Of a stretch of DNA of 64,000 bases, positions 48,231 through 56,992 are shown piece after piece. The notes beneath the pieces are model-generated. The model searched no databases and was not told the origin of the DNA. It was given only the letters and a program-made list of their open reading frames with translations. Source of the DNA: Paracoccus xiamenensis (GTDB lineage: Bacteria > Pseudomonadota > Alphaproteobacteria > Rhodobacterales > Rhodobacteraceae); the NCBI RefSeq assembly GCF_011308835.1, contig NZ_JAAOHY010000001.1, positions 682,001-746,000 on the forward strand, in the 5' to 3' direction. A program made the position numbers and the translations under genes. Each line of letters starts with the position of its first letter. Positions within the stretch are counted from its first letter, which is position 1.

Positions 48231-49604
48231 CGCGGGCAGGGCCAGCGGGCGGATGCGCAGCTTGGTGATGCGGTTATCCTTCCGCGTCACCACCTCGAAC
48301 CGGTAGCCGTGGAAGGAAAACACCTGGCCCTGCGCCGGGATCGACTGGGCCATGTGGATGACCAGACCGGCGACGGTATTGGCCTCGTCATCGGGCAGGT
48401 TCCAGTCGAGCGCGCGGTTGAGGTCGCGGATCGTCATGGCGCCGTCGATCAGATAGTCACCACCGGGGCCGGGCTTCAGGTTGTGGTCGGCCTCGGTATC
48501 GTGTTCGTCGGCGATCTCGCCCACGATTTCCTCGATAATGTCTTCCAGCGTGATCAGCCCGCGCAGCGCGCCATATTCGTCGACGACAAGCGCGAAATGC
48601 GACCGCCGTTTCAGGAACTCGCGCATCTGTTCGTCAAGCGCCGTGGTGTCGGGCACGAAATACGGCTTCATCGCCACAGACATCACGTCGAAATCGCGCA
48701 CCGCATCTGCCGGATCACCCTTGTTGTCATAGGCGGATTTGTGGATGGCGCGCAGCACATCCTTGGCATGGATGACGCCGACGACGTTTTCGCGTTCATC
48801 CTTATAGACGGGCAGGCGGGTATGGGGGCTGGTCAGCACCTGATCGAGGATCGTGGCCGGGGGCAGGTCGGCATCGACCATCTGGATCTCGGACCGGTGC
48901 TTCATGATTTCATCAACGGTGCGGCTGCCCAGTTCGAGCGCGCCCAGAAGGCGGTCGCGATCCTCTTTTTCAACCGTGCCGCTTTCATGGCCGATTGTCA
49001 GGGCGCCGGCGATTTCTTCGTGGACCGAGAACATGTTCTTGCTGGGGTCGCTTTCCAGACCCAGCAGGCCAAGCAGCGCCCGCACGAGGCCGCGCACCAC
49101 CATCACGATGGGCGACAGCACCCGCATCACCACCCGCATCGGACGCGCCACGATCGAGGCCAACGTTTCCGGGTTCGCGATGGCATAGGATTTCGGCATC
49201 ACCTCGGCGAAGATCAGCACCAGCACTGTCATCACCATGGTGGCCACCGCGACCCCGCTTGAGCCCCAAAGCGCCGTGAACAGCGCCGTCGCCAGCGAAG
49301 CCGACAGGATGTTCATCACGTTGTTGCCCAGCAGGATCGCGCCGATCAGGCGGTCGCTGTCGCGTGTCACCGCCAGCGCGGTTTCCGCGCCTTTGTCACC
49401 GCGGTCAGCGCGGCTGCGCAACTTGGCCCGGCTGGCCGCCGTCAGCGCTGTTTCGGATGCCGAGAAGAAGGCCGAACCGATCAGCAGCGCCAGAATGGCC
49501 AGCGAGAAGGTCAGGATCATGGCGCCATGTCCAGCACCGCTGGCCGGGGCTGGGGTATCGGTGGCAGTCTGGGCGAGGGCGGCGGTGAGAAAGGGTAAGG
49601 ACAT
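48222..49604 (-). CDS. CNNM/CorC-type transporter with CBS domains
   Basis: 460 residues. The N-terminal DUF21 (CNNM) membrane domain has four helices (about 30-55, 85-150; FFSASETALTAASRAKLR is the diagnostic loop). A pair of CBS motifs follows (about 225-340), then the CorC/HlyC C-terminal domain (about 360-450). Probably a Mg2+ or Co2+ transporter or sensor. ATG 49604 is six bases after the xerD stop; the track's earlier TTG is not needed. Last gene of a four-gene minus-strand operon. Confidence 0.93.
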   Translation of the reverse strand: MSLPFLTAALAQTATDTPAPASGAGHGAMILTFSLAILALLIGSAFFSASETALTAASRAKLRSRADRGDKGAETALAVTRDSDRLIGAILLGNNVMNILSASLATALFTALWGSSGVAVATMVMTVLVLIFAEVMPKSYAIANPETLASIVARPMRVVMRVLSPIVMVVRGLVRALLGLLGLESDPSKNMFSVHEEIAGALTIGHESGTVEKEDRDRLLGALELGSRTVDEIMKHRSEIQMVDADLPPATILDQVLTSPHTRLPVYKDERENVVGVIHAKDVLRAIHKSAYDNKGDPADAVRDFDVMSVAMKPYFVPDTTALDEQMREFLKRRSHFALVVDEYGALRGLITLEDIIEEIVGEIADEHDTEADHNLKPGPGGDYLIDGAMTIRDLNRALDWNLPDDEANTVAGLVIHMAQSIPAQGQVFSFHGYRFEVVTRKDNRITKLRIRPLALPASE

Positions 49605-49609
49605 GGCGC

Positions 49610-50545
49610 TCAAACGCGGGCAAGGGGATGATGGTTCAACACCAGATCACGCATTCGCTGATCCAGCACATGAGTGTAAATTTCGGTGGTCGAAAGATCC
49701 GCATGTCCCAGCAGCGTCTGGATGGCGCGCAGGTCGGCGCCGCCTTCCAGCAGATGGGTCGCGAAAGCGTGGCGGATGACATGGGGGGTGACCCGCGCGG
49801 GGTCGATCCCGGCGGCAAGCGACAGGTCGCGGATCAGGTCGTTCATGCCCTTGCGCGGCATGTGCCCGGCGGCCGAGGATGAGGGGAACAGGAAGCGCAC
49901 CCCCTTGCCCGCGACCAGCCGGCCCAGCGGGCTGTCCCTGGTCGCATTGTCGCGCGTCGCCAGCCAATCCTGCAGCGCCTGCCGCGCCGGTTCGGACAGC
50001 GGTACCATGCGTTCGCGCCCACCCTTGCCACGGATCAGCAGCAATTGCGGATCCCCGCGCGTGGCCGCGACCGGCAATGAGACCAGCTCGCTGACGCGCA
50101 TGCCGGTGGCGTATAGCAGTTCTATCAGGCAGCGGTTGCGGATGCGGTCGGTCTCGGTCCGGCCGGTTTCCGGGACGGCGTCCAGCAGGCGGATGACCTC
50201 GGGCTGGGACAGCACCTTGGGCAGCCGCTGGGTCTTGCCGGGCCCGGTCAGGCGGATGGCCGGGTCGTCCTCGCGCCAGCCTTCTTCCAGCGCGAAACGG
50301 GTCAGCTGCCGGATCGAGGACAGCCGCCGCGCCCGTGTCGCCCGCGCCAGTCCGCGCGCGTCGCAATCGGCCAGATAGGCGGTGATGTCGTCGCGGGTGA
50401 CGGTTTCCAGCGCCAGTTCGCGTGCCTCCATCCAGCCGGCAAACTCGTTGAGGTCGCGGCCGTAAGCAAGGATGGTGTTGCGTGCCGCGCCGGCCTCTGC
50501 CGCTTGGGCGTCAAGAAAGGCGGCGATGCGCGACAAGGTGTTCAC
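49610..50545 (-). CDS. xerD: Tyrosine recombinase XerD
   Basis: 311 residues. Works with XerC at dif to resolve chromosome dimers. The catalytic set is complete: Arg in ATGMRVSEL, Lys in GKGGRER, His and Arg in HVIRHAFATHLL, His in GHADLST, and the nucleophilic Tyr in EIYTHV. The N-terminal SAM-like core-binding domain is about 1-90. Starts with GTG 50545, overlapping the upstream stop by four bases, so it is translationally coupled to an unknown gene. No mobile element is near, so it is the housekeeping enzyme. Confidence 0.95.
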   Translation of the reverse strand: MNTLSRIAAFLDAQAAEAGAARNTILAYGRDLNEFAGWMEARELALETVTRDDITAYLADCDARGLARATRARRLSSIRQLTRFALEEGWREDDPAIRLTGPGKTQRLPKVLSQPEVIRLLDAVPETGRTETDRIRNRCLIELLYATGMRVSELVSLPVAATRGDPQLLLIRGKGGRERMVPLSEPARQALQDWLATRDNATRDSPLGRLVAGKGVRFLFPSSSAAGHMPRKGMNDLIRDLSLAAGIDPARVTPHVIRHAFATHLLEGGADLRAIQTLLGHADLSTTEIYTHVLDQRMRDLVLNHHPLARV

Positions 50546-52146
50546 TGAATGGCACCTTTCAGCAGTGGATCCAGTGCGATCTGGGTGGCGACGCGCCGGG
50601 CATCGGCGATCAGGCCCAAATGGCGCAGCGTCTGCACCCCCCGGGCGGCACGGGTGACGTCGCCTTGCGTTCCGGCATCGGCATCGGCGAGCGCGCCGTA
50701 AAGCGCCGGTGCCAGTGCGATCCGATCATCCGGATCAGGCGCGGGCGGCAGGTCGGCGGCGAAAATGGGGGCAAGCGCCCCAAGCGCGGGCGACAAGGGT
50801 TCAGGCTGGCCACCGCTGGCAAGGGCCAGCAGGGCCTTGTCCAGCGGTTCTGGTGGCGCCAAGGCGACCTCGGTCTGGCCGGACCACAGCCGCAGCCACA
50901 GCGCCAGCCGGGCGGCATTACCGCTCAGCGTCTCGGGGGCGATGCGATCGGCGAACATGGTCGCGAAGGCGTCGCGCAGCCCGGCGGTTTCCATGCGCTG
51001 GAAAGCCAGCACCAGCGCCGGTGCGATGCGGTCCGGGTCTTCGGTAACAAGCGCCGCATCCAGCGCCTGCACGGCGGCCGCGCGTTCCCAGACCCCGCCC
51101 GAAGCCGCCGGGCTTTGCGCCGAATAAAGCTGGCGCAGGCTGCCGCCCGGCAGCACGCCGGCACGTGCCAGCCGTTCGGCGGCCTCCAGTTGTGCCTTCC
51201 AGCCGGAACGCTCATCCAGATCCGCCCAGGCGAATTGCAAGGGCAGGGTGGTGGTCGGCAGCGGGTGGCCGATCGCTTCGTGCAGGCGGAAGGACAAAGG
51301 CGACATCGGGTCATGCGGCAGTACGGGGGTGCTGCCATCGGCGGTTGAATCGTCCAGATAAAGCGCCAGCAGCTCGGCCTGGTTGGGCTCGATCAGGCCG
51401 AGCTTGCGCGCGCCTACGAAAACGGTCGCAGCGCCGGGCCAGTCGCCCGCCTGAGCCAGGCAGAATATCCGCGCCGCCGGGTCAGGGGCGATGCCGGGGG
51501 CGATGTTCATGCGGTTGCAGACCTCGCCCTCGCCGCCCAGCAGCAGCGACATGTCGAACAGCCGCCGGAAGGTGGTCGCGTTGTCGGGGCCTGCGCCTTG
51601 CAGCAGTACCCGCGCCGAGGGCAGGGCGCCGTCCGCGATCAACTGGTCCACGCGGGCCAAGAAGAACTCGCCAATGCGGCCTTCGGCGGGGATGGCGGGG
51701 GGCGGCAGCTGCGCCTCGATCACGCGGCGGGCGATCTGGGATGAGGCGGGCAGACCCGGATCGGCGCGCAGCAGCCGGATCGCGGTATCAAGATCGGTGC
51801 CATCCCAGAAGTTGTCCGGCAGTCCCGCCTGACGGGCAGAGATCACGCCGGCACCATCGGAATTGGCCGCGCCCAGCCTGCTGACCCCGATCGGCACCGC
51901 CGCAGCGCTGGAGGCGACCTGTCCACCCTGGCCGCGCACTGGCGGCCGCGTCGGTCGCAATCTTGAGGCATCGGGCGGCACCGGATCGCCGGGCCGCCAG
52001 GCGCTGGAACTGGTGGGGGGGCCGGATTTGCCCTTCAGCCAGTCATTGGCCGAAAGCGGTCCCTGCTGCGCCGCCGCACCAAAGGCGATCAGCGCCAGCC
52101 CCGCGGCCAGCCCGGCCAGCCGCGACCCTCGATCAATCCAGCTCAT
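50542..52146 (-). CDS. Unknown secreted or periplasmic alpha-helical protein
   Basis: 534 residues. Signal peptide to about 28 (SRLAGLAAGLALIAFGAAAQ), then a low-complexity Pro/Ser stretch, then about 400 residues of helical repeats resembling a TPR/SEL1-like solenoid (LLRADPGLPASSQIARRVIE, CNRMNIAPG, FCLAQAGDWPGAATVFVG). No catalytic motif recognised. ATG 52146 lies inside the end of the upstream gene (14-bp overlap), and its stop overlaps the xerD GTG. I recall the order small membrane protein, this protein, xerD in other Rhodobacteraceae, but its role is unknown. Confidence 0.82.
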   Translation of the reverse strand: MSWIDRGSRLAGLAAGLALIAFGAAAQQGPLSANDWLKGKSGPPTSSSAWRPGDPVPPDASRLRPTRPPVRGQGGQVASSAAAVPIGVSRLGAANSDGAGVISARQAGLPDNFWDGTDLDTAIRLLRADPGLPASSQIARRVIEAQLPPPAIPAEGRIGEFFLARVDQLIADGALPSARVLLQGAGPDNATTFRRLFDMSLLLGGEGEVCNRMNIAPGIAPDPAARIFCLAQAGDWPGAATVFVGARKLGLIEPNQAELLALYLDDSTADGSTPVLPHDPMSPLSFRLHEAIGHPLPTTTLPLQFAWADLDERSGWKAQLEAAERLARAGVLPGGSLRQLYSAQSPAASGGVWERAAAVQALDAALVTEDPDRIAPALVLAFQRMETAGLRDAFATMFADRIAPETLSGNAARLALWLRLWSGQTEVALAPPEPLDKALLALASGGQPEPLSPALGALAPIFAADLPPAPDPDDRIALAPALYGALADADAGTQGDVTRAARGVQTLRHLGLIADARRVATQIALDPLLKGAIQ

Positions 52147-52402
52147 TCGTGCCCATCTGGTCATCGGATTGTTCGGGCGCATCCTCGCCCGGTTGCGCAT
52201 CGGGCTCGGCTGGCGTCGCCTCTGGGGCGGGATCTGTGGTGGTTGCGTTGGCCGGGACTGCCGCGGCCGGGGTGCCGGTGTCCAGGCTGACGGGCTTGCG
52301 CATCTCCTGCTGGCGCGGACCCATGTCGCCCAGATAGGCGTATCCGGCCAGGGCCACGAATGCCAGCACGACCAGCACCACCAGAATCTTCAGCAACCGC
52401 AT
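52133..52402 (-). CDS. Small single-helix membrane protein
   Basis: 89 residues. One N-terminal helix (LLKILVVLVVLAFVALAGYA) and an acidic Pro/Ala/Thr-rich tail, likely periplasmic. Start chosen at ATG 52402, six bases after AAGGA; the ATG just before is also possible. First gene of the four-gene operon. Its 3' end overlaps the next gene by 14 bp. Function unknown. Confidence 0.75.
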   Translation of the reverse strand: MRLLKILVVLVVLAFVALAGYAYLGDMGPRQQEMRKPVSLDTGTPAAAVPANATTTDPAPEATPAEPDAQPGEDAPEQSDDQMGTNELD

Positions 52403-52516
52403 CATCAGTCCTTTCGCCCGCTGCCTCGTCCGGTCTTTCGGCCGGTTTTGCTGCTTTATAACTGGCATTTCGGGAAAGATCACGCCATTGACGTAACGAA
52501 TTGATGAGGATCGCTA

Positions 52517-53053
52517 ATGCAGGGTCAGATCGCGCTTGTCGGGATGATGGGGGTGGGAAAAACCGCCGTTGGGCAGGAAATCGCCCGTCAGCTGGGTATC
52601 GCCTTCACCGATACCGATGCCGAGATCGAACGCGCAGCCGCCATGACCATCCCCGAGATCTTCGCCCGCGATGGCGAGACTTTCTTTCGTGACCGCGAAT
52701 CGGTGGTGCTGGGGCGGCTGCTGGAAGGGCCGCGCGGCGTCATCTCGACCGGCGGGGGGGCTTGGATCCAGCCGCGCAACCGGGCGCTGATCCGCAATGC
52801 TGGGATCGCCGTCTGGCTGGACGCGACGCTGGAAACCCTGTGGGCGCGGGTCCGTCAGCGTCCGACGCGGCCGCTGCTGATGACCGCCACCCCGCGCGAG
52901 ACGCTGGCGTCCCTGCTGGAGGCGCGCCGCCCCGTCTATGCGCGTGCCGATCTGCGCGTGCCCACCGATTCCGAAGCCGATATCGAGACCACCGCCCGCC
53001 GCGTGATCGCGGCGATCCACCAGGCCCGACCCGCCTTTCTGGAGGAAAAATGA
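52517..53053 (+). CDS. aroK: Shikimate kinase
   Basis: 178 residues. Fifth step of the shikimate pathway. P-loop GMMGVGKTAVG, DTDAEIE for Mg2+ and shikimate, RDRESVVL, and STGGGAWI for shikimate binding are all visible. ATG 52517 is used; the stop overlaps the aroB ATG by four bases, so aroK and aroB form one transcript. Confidence 0.97.
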   Translation: MQGQIALVGMMGVGKTAVGQEIARQLGIAFTDTDAEIERAAAMTIPEIFARDGETFFRDRESVVLGRLLEGPRGVISTGGGAWIQPRNRALIRNAGIAVWLDATLETLWARVRQRPTRPLLMTATPRETLASLLEARRPVYARADLRVPTDSEADIETTARRVIAAIHQARPAFLEEK

Positions 53054-54165
53054 CCCGCACCGAAGCGATCCGCACAGTTCATGTTCCGTTGGGTGATCGT
53101 GCCTATGACGTGCGCATCGGGCCCGGCCTGATCGAACGCGCGGGCGTCGAGATTGCGCCGCTGCTGGCGCGTCCCCGTGTGGCCATCGTCAGTGACGAAA
53201 ACGTTGCCGCCCTGCATCTTCCCGCACTGCAAGCGGCGCTTTCGGCCGAAGGCATTGCGTCCGAGGTGCTGGTCCTGCCGGCGGGCGAGGCGACGAAATC
53301 CTGGCCACATCTGACCCGCACCGTCGAATGGCTGCTGGAACAGAAGATCGAGCGGCGCGACATCGTCATCGCGCTTGGCGGCGGGGTGATCGGCGATCTG
53401 GTGGGCTTTGCGGCGGCGATCCTGCGCCGCGGCGTGCGCTTTGTGCAGATGCCGACCTCGCTGCTGGCGCAGGTCGACAGCAGCGTCGGGGGCAAGACTG
53501 GCATCAACTCGCCCCATGGCAAGAACCTGATCGGCGCCTTTCACCAACCGGCGCTGGTGCTGGCCGATATTGCCGTGCTGGACACCCTGACCCCGCGCGA
53601 TTTTCTGGCCGGGTATGGCGAGGTGATGAAATACGGGCTGCTGGGCGATGCGGATTTCTTCGACTGGCTGGAAGCCAACGCGCCGCGCCTGCGCGACGAT
53701 ATGGATGCCCGTGCCCACGCGGTTGCCCATTCTGTCGCCATGAAGGCCGGGATCGTCGAACGCGACGAGACCGAACAGGGTGAGCGCGCGCTGCTGAACC
53801 TCGGACATACCTTCGGGCATGCGCTGGAATCGGCAACCGGCTATTCCGACCGGCTGCTGCATGGCGAAGGCGTGGCCATCGGCTGCGCGCTGGCGTTCGA
53901 GCTTTCGGCCCGGATGGGGCTGTGCAGCCAGGAAGACCCGTCGCGGGTGGGGGCGCATCTGGCGGCGATGGGGATGCCGGCGCGGCTATCCGATGTGCCC
54001 GGTGACCTGCCTGATGACGATGGCCTGATCGCGCTGATGGGGCAGGACAAGAAGGTGGTCGATGGCAAGCTGCGCTTCATTCTGGCGCGGGGGATCGGTC
54101 AGGCTTTCGTGACCGATGCAGTGCGTGACGAGGATGTGAGGGCGGTTCTGGCCGCGTCCAGATAA
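53050..54165 (+). CDS. aroB: 3-dehydroquinate synthase
   Basis: 371 residues. Cyclises DAHP with NAD+ and a metal ion. LPAGEATKSW and GGGVIGDLVGFAAA bind NAD+, SVGGKTGIN binds substrate, and LNLGHTFGHALE with HGEGVAIG carries the metal ligands. GAGGAAAA precedes ATG 53050. The frame continues upstream through aroK but is not coding there. Confidence 0.97.
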   Translation: MTRTEAIRTVHVPLGDRAYDVRIGPGLIERAGVEIAPLLARPRVAIVSDENVAALHLPALQAALSAEGIASEVLVLPAGEATKSWPHLTRTVEWLLEQKIERRDIVIALGGGVIGDLVGFAAAILRRGVRFVQMPTSLLAQVDSSVGGKTGINSPHGKNLIGAFHQPALVLADIAVLDTLTPRDFLAGYGEVMKYGLLGDADFFDWLEANAPRLRDDMDARAHAVAHSVAMKAGIVERDETEQGERALLNLGHTFGHALESATGYSDRLLHGEGVAIGCALAFELSARMGLCSQEDPSRVGAHLAAMGMPARLSDVPGDLPDDDGLIALMGQDKKVVDGKLRFILARGIGQAFVTDAVRDEDVRAVLAASR

Positions 54166-54183
54166 CCGGTGATTGGTGTGATG

Positions 54184-54214
54184 CCGGCCCGCCTGAGCGG
54201 GCAGGCCGGTTTCT
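54184..54214 (+). terminator. Terminator-like hairpin after aroB
   Basis: A C/G-rich imperfect stem (ccggcccgc / gcgggcaggccgg) followed by TTTCT between convergent aroB and the Hint gene. The arms bulge, so the call is tentative. Confidence 0.5.
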
Positions 54215-54223
54215 GATGTCTGC

Positions 54224-55285
54224 TTAGCAGGCCTCTGCCAGCCGCTCTGCCTTGCGGGCCAGACGCTTGGCCAGCCCCGTCTGGCGGGCATTTTCCGGGA
54301 CCAGCTTGGCGGTGCTCATCTTTGCGCCTTTCTGGTCCAGATCCGGGAAAATCAGCCGGATTTCTTCCAGAGATTCCGGTGGCAGGATCTTCTGGGCCTG
54401 CTCGCCCAGAAGCAGGCTCTCGCTTGGCGCGCCCTCGGCATAGACGATTTCATGTTCGTCAAAGAGGACATGGACATATTCCACCTGTTTCGCGCCCTCA
54501 TCGACGTAAACCCCCGGCAGAGAGGTCAGCCGGATCGCCGCAACCAAGGCATCGGGCGTGCCGAACATCCGTTCGCAAATGGGCGAGCGGATCAGCATCC
54601 GATGCTGTCGCGATACCGTCAGGTCGGCCTTCGGCATCCCGTCGCCAAGCGCACCGGCACTGATGCGGACCGGACGCAGTTTTTCCTCGGCCTTCATCTC
54701 TGCCTTGGACAACTTGCGTTTGCCGACCCACCGGACTGGCTTTGGCCCGCGCTCGGTCGCGATCAGATCGCCGACCTCGATTTCTCGCGCCAGTTTTGTG
54801 CCGCCGGGCGTACGGATATTGGTCTCGCCGGCGAAGCACACGAACAGCCTTACGCCGTCAAGAAGTGCGCCTAGCCCATCGTCAATACCCAGCTCCGTAA
54901 ACCTTACGGTGTACTTTCCGGGCGCAGGAAAGGGGACCGAGAGGTAGTAAGACTTCCACTTACCACCCGGGTAAACATCTTTGCTTGCGATGACGTTGCC
55001 TTCGCTGTCCAGAACCTCCGCGCGCATGCCTTCGCCGGGCTTGGGCGATCCGGTATTGCGCGTTGTAGCGCCAAAACCCAGTTCTCGCGTAGTGGCGAAG
55101 TTGATGCTGACTTCCTGTTCCAAAACAGTGGTCTGACCCGAATGGCCATCCATTTCAGCGACATGGGCGCGCGGATTGCCGGGGCGTCGGTAGGAAGTTT
55201 CTCTGCCAATCTCGATATCCGTGCCGGACCAGCCGGTCACTCCCAACTCGAAATGCCGATTAACGATAATATTCCTGAGTGCCAT
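54224..55285 (-). CDS. Hint-domain (hedgehog/intein-type) protein
   Basis: 353 residues. Residues about 1-147 look like a beta-sandwich carbohydrate-binding module. The Hint domain starts at Cys150 (VCFAGETNIRTPGG), continues with GDLIATERGPKPVRWVGKR, RISAGALGDGMPKADL, the SRQHRMLI block, and the FDEHEIVYAEGAPSESLLLG strand near 280. This is the Hint_2 type common in Rhodobacterales, which may self-cleave before the Cys and could attach the N-terminal part to a lipid or release it. No signal peptide is visible. Its 5' side is unusually AT-rich. Confidence 0.85.
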   Translation of the reverse strand: MALRNIIVNRHFELGVTGWSGTDIEIGRETSYRRPGNPRAHVAEMDGHSGQTTVLEQEVSINFATTRELGFGATTRNTGSPKPGEGMRAEVLDSEGNVIASKDVYPGGKWKSYYLSVPFPAPGKYTVRFTELGIDDGLGALLDGVRLFVCFAGETNIRTPGGTKLAREIEVGDLIATERGPKPVRWVGKRKLSKAEMKAEEKLRPVRISAGALGDGMPKADLTVSRQHRMLIRSPICERMFGTPDALVAAIRLTSLPGVYVDEGAKQVEYVHVLFDEHEIVYAEGAPSESLLLGEQAQKILPPESLEEIRLIFPDLDQKGAKMSTAKLVPENARQTGLAKRLARKAERLAEAC

Positions 55286-55519
55286 GAAGCGCCCCTAGAT
55301 CTTAAATTGACGTAAGGTTAACTAACTAGATCAGCGGACCAGGGCTACACAACCGTGGATTGTAAAATTGGTACGAAATTCTCCTTAAAAGATTTATCTA
55401 CAAATATTCGATGCTTACGCAGCGAGGCCCTCTCCTCTACTGAGCGCGGGATTGCATGATTGAGATAGCTTTTCTGTTTTGGCCATACAGTGGCACTGGC
55501 AAGGGGGAGGCGCCGCGGC
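55286..55519. other. AT-rich intergenic stretch without a recognised gene
   Basis: About 230 bp upstream of the Hint gene, clearly less GC-rich than the surroundings (runs such as ttgtaaaattgg and aaaagatttatc). It holds the Hint promoter region presumably, but I see no consensus promoter, RNA gene or inserted element. It may mark the edge of transferred DNA. Confidence 0.5.
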
Positions 55520-55548
55520 AAAAAAAAAGGGGCAGAACCTGCCCCCTT
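55520..55548 (-). terminator. Intrinsic terminator of ssb
   Basis: On the minus strand, ggggcag-gtt-ctgcccc forms a 7-bp stem followed by nine T residues, about 36 nt past the ssb stop. Classical Rho-independent terminator. Confidence 0.9.
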
Positions 55549-55583
55549 CCTGTCGCTTGCAAGAGTTCTGACGCTTTTGCGGA

Positions 55584-56087
55584 TCAGAACGGGATTTCGT
55601 CGTCGAAATCGGACCGGCTGGAACCGCCGCCCTGGCTGCCGCCGCCACCTTGCGAAGGCGCGCCATAATCGTCCCCGTAGCCGCTATCATAACCGCCGCG
55701 CGACGATCCGCCGCCCTGGCCGCCGCCGCCGTCGCCGCGTCCGTCCAGCATCTGCAGGGTCGAGTTGAAACCGCGCAGAACGATTTCGGTCGTATAGCGG
55801 TCCTGACCCGATTGGTCCTGCCATTTGCGGGTTTCCAGCTGGCCCTCGATATAGACCTTCATGCCTTTTTTCAGGTAACGCTCGACCACGTTCACCAGAC
55901 CTTCGGACATGATCGCCACGCGGTGCCATTCGGTGCGCTCGCGCCGCTCGCCCGAGTTGCGATCCTTCCACTGTTCCGAGGTCGCGATGCGCAGATTCGC
56001 CACCTTGCCGCCATTCTGGAAGGATCGGATTTCCGGGTCCTGACCCAGATTGCCGATCAGGATCACCTTGTTCACAGAGCCCGCCAT
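55584..56087 (-). CDS. ssb: Single-stranded DNA-binding protein
   Basis: 167 residues. N-terminal OB fold ([44 protein letters not shown]), then a Gly/Ser-rich flexible linker with a Tyr-Gly segment, and the acidic tip DFDDEIPF that recruits repair and replication proteins. Essential. AAAGGTG precedes ATG 56087. No LexA box was seen upstream. Confidence 0.97.
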   Translation of the reverse strand: MAGSVNKVILIGNLGQDPEIRSFQNGGKVANLRIATSEQWKDRNSGERRERTEWHRVAIMSEGLVNVVERYLKKGMKVYIEGQLETRKWQDQSGQDRYTTEIVLRGFNSTLQMLDGRGDGGGGQGGGSSRGGYDSGYGDDYGAPSQGGGGSQGGGSSRSDFDDEIPF

Positions 56088-56271
56088 ATCGCACCTTTCG
56101 TTATTTGATTGCGACCGTCTAGCGCGCCTGCGCCCTCCGCTTCAAGCAATTTGGCATCGGCAGAAACTCGCCGATGATTGGGTGGGTGGGAACCGTTAAG
56201 GAATGCGGCTGGCGATATGACGGATTTCGCGTATAGTCTTGGCAAAAGAAAACGAGGCACGAGTGAGGGAC

Positions 56272-56922
56272 ATGATCGGTAACTTACTGAAAGGTCTTGG
56301 CATTTTTGCCAAAGTCGGGGTCTTGGCTGCGCTTGTTGGAACTACGGCGCCGCCCGCTTTTGCCGACGGGCTGAACCTGCGACAGGCGACCGCGAAATCG
56401 CGCCAGCAGCAGTTCGCCCGCCAGAAACAGCTGATGGATTCCCGGCTTGCGAAGCAATACCAGCAGTCCAAACGTCTGCGCCCGACGGGCCGCCAGGTGG
56501 TCAATGTCACCACGATAGAACTGTCGCCGACCATCTCGACCAAGGCCTATTCGGGCCGGCGCTCGGCCTATATGCCCCACGCGCAGGCCATGGCCCGCAA
56601 ATACGGCATCCCCGAAGCGCTGTTCCTGCGGCTGGTCAATCAGGAATCAGGCTGGAACCCCAATGCACGGTCGCACAAGGGTGCGATGGGTCTGGCGCAG
56701 CTGATGCCGGGCACGGCCGCGAAGCTGGGCGTTAACCCGGGCGATCCGGTGCAGAACCTGGAAGGTGGCGCGCGCTATCTGCGGATGATGTACAACCAGT
56801 TCGGCGACTGGCGGCTGGCGCTGGCGGCCTATAATGCCGGGCCGGGCGCGGTGAAGAAATACGGCGGCATCCCGCCTTACCGTGAAACCCGTAATTATGT
56901 CCGCATCATCGCCGGCGGCTGA
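56272..56922 (+). CDS. Lytic transglycosylase (SLT-type)
   Basis: 216 residues. Signal peptide (about 1-32, ending AFA), a basic helical region, then a GH23-type SLT domain with the catalytic Glu in RLVNQESGWNPNA (near 118), GAMGLAQLMPGTA and AAYNAGPGAV. It cleaves peptidoglycan to 1,6-anhydromuramyl products in the periplasm. ATG 56272 has GAGGGA upstream; a TTG 11 codons earlier is less likely. It diverges from ssb. Confidence 0.93.
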   Translation: MIGNLLKGLGIFAKVGVLAALVGTTAPPAFADGLNLRQATAKSRQQQFARQKQLMDSRLAKQYQQSKRLRPTGRQVVNVTTIELSPTISTKAYSGRRSAYMPHAQAMARKYGIPEALFLRLVNQESGWNPNARSHKGAMGLAQLMPGTAAKLGVNPGDPVQNLEGGARYLRMMYNQFGDWRLALAAYNAGPGAVKKYGGIPPYRETRNYVRIIAGG

Positions 56923-56943
56923 TCGCGGCGGACGCGCAAAAGG

Positions 56944-56972
56944 AAAGGGGCCTCGCGGCCCCTTTTTTATTT
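56944..56972 (+). terminator. Intrinsic terminator after the lytic transglycosylase gene
   Basis: A 9-bp perfect stem (aaaggggcc / ggccccttt, loop tcgc) followed by a T-run, 21 nt after the stop. Confidence 0.9.
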
Positions 56973-56992
56973 CCACGCTCTACGGTGTCGCG

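Noticed and set aside
49610..50545. Integrase of a mobile element
   Set aside because: The sequence is a standard XerD and there is no element boundary, tRNA or attachment repeat nearby.
56088..56271. LexA box upstream of ssb
   Set aside because: No GAAC-N7-GAAC or GTTC-N7-GTTC motif was found in the gap.
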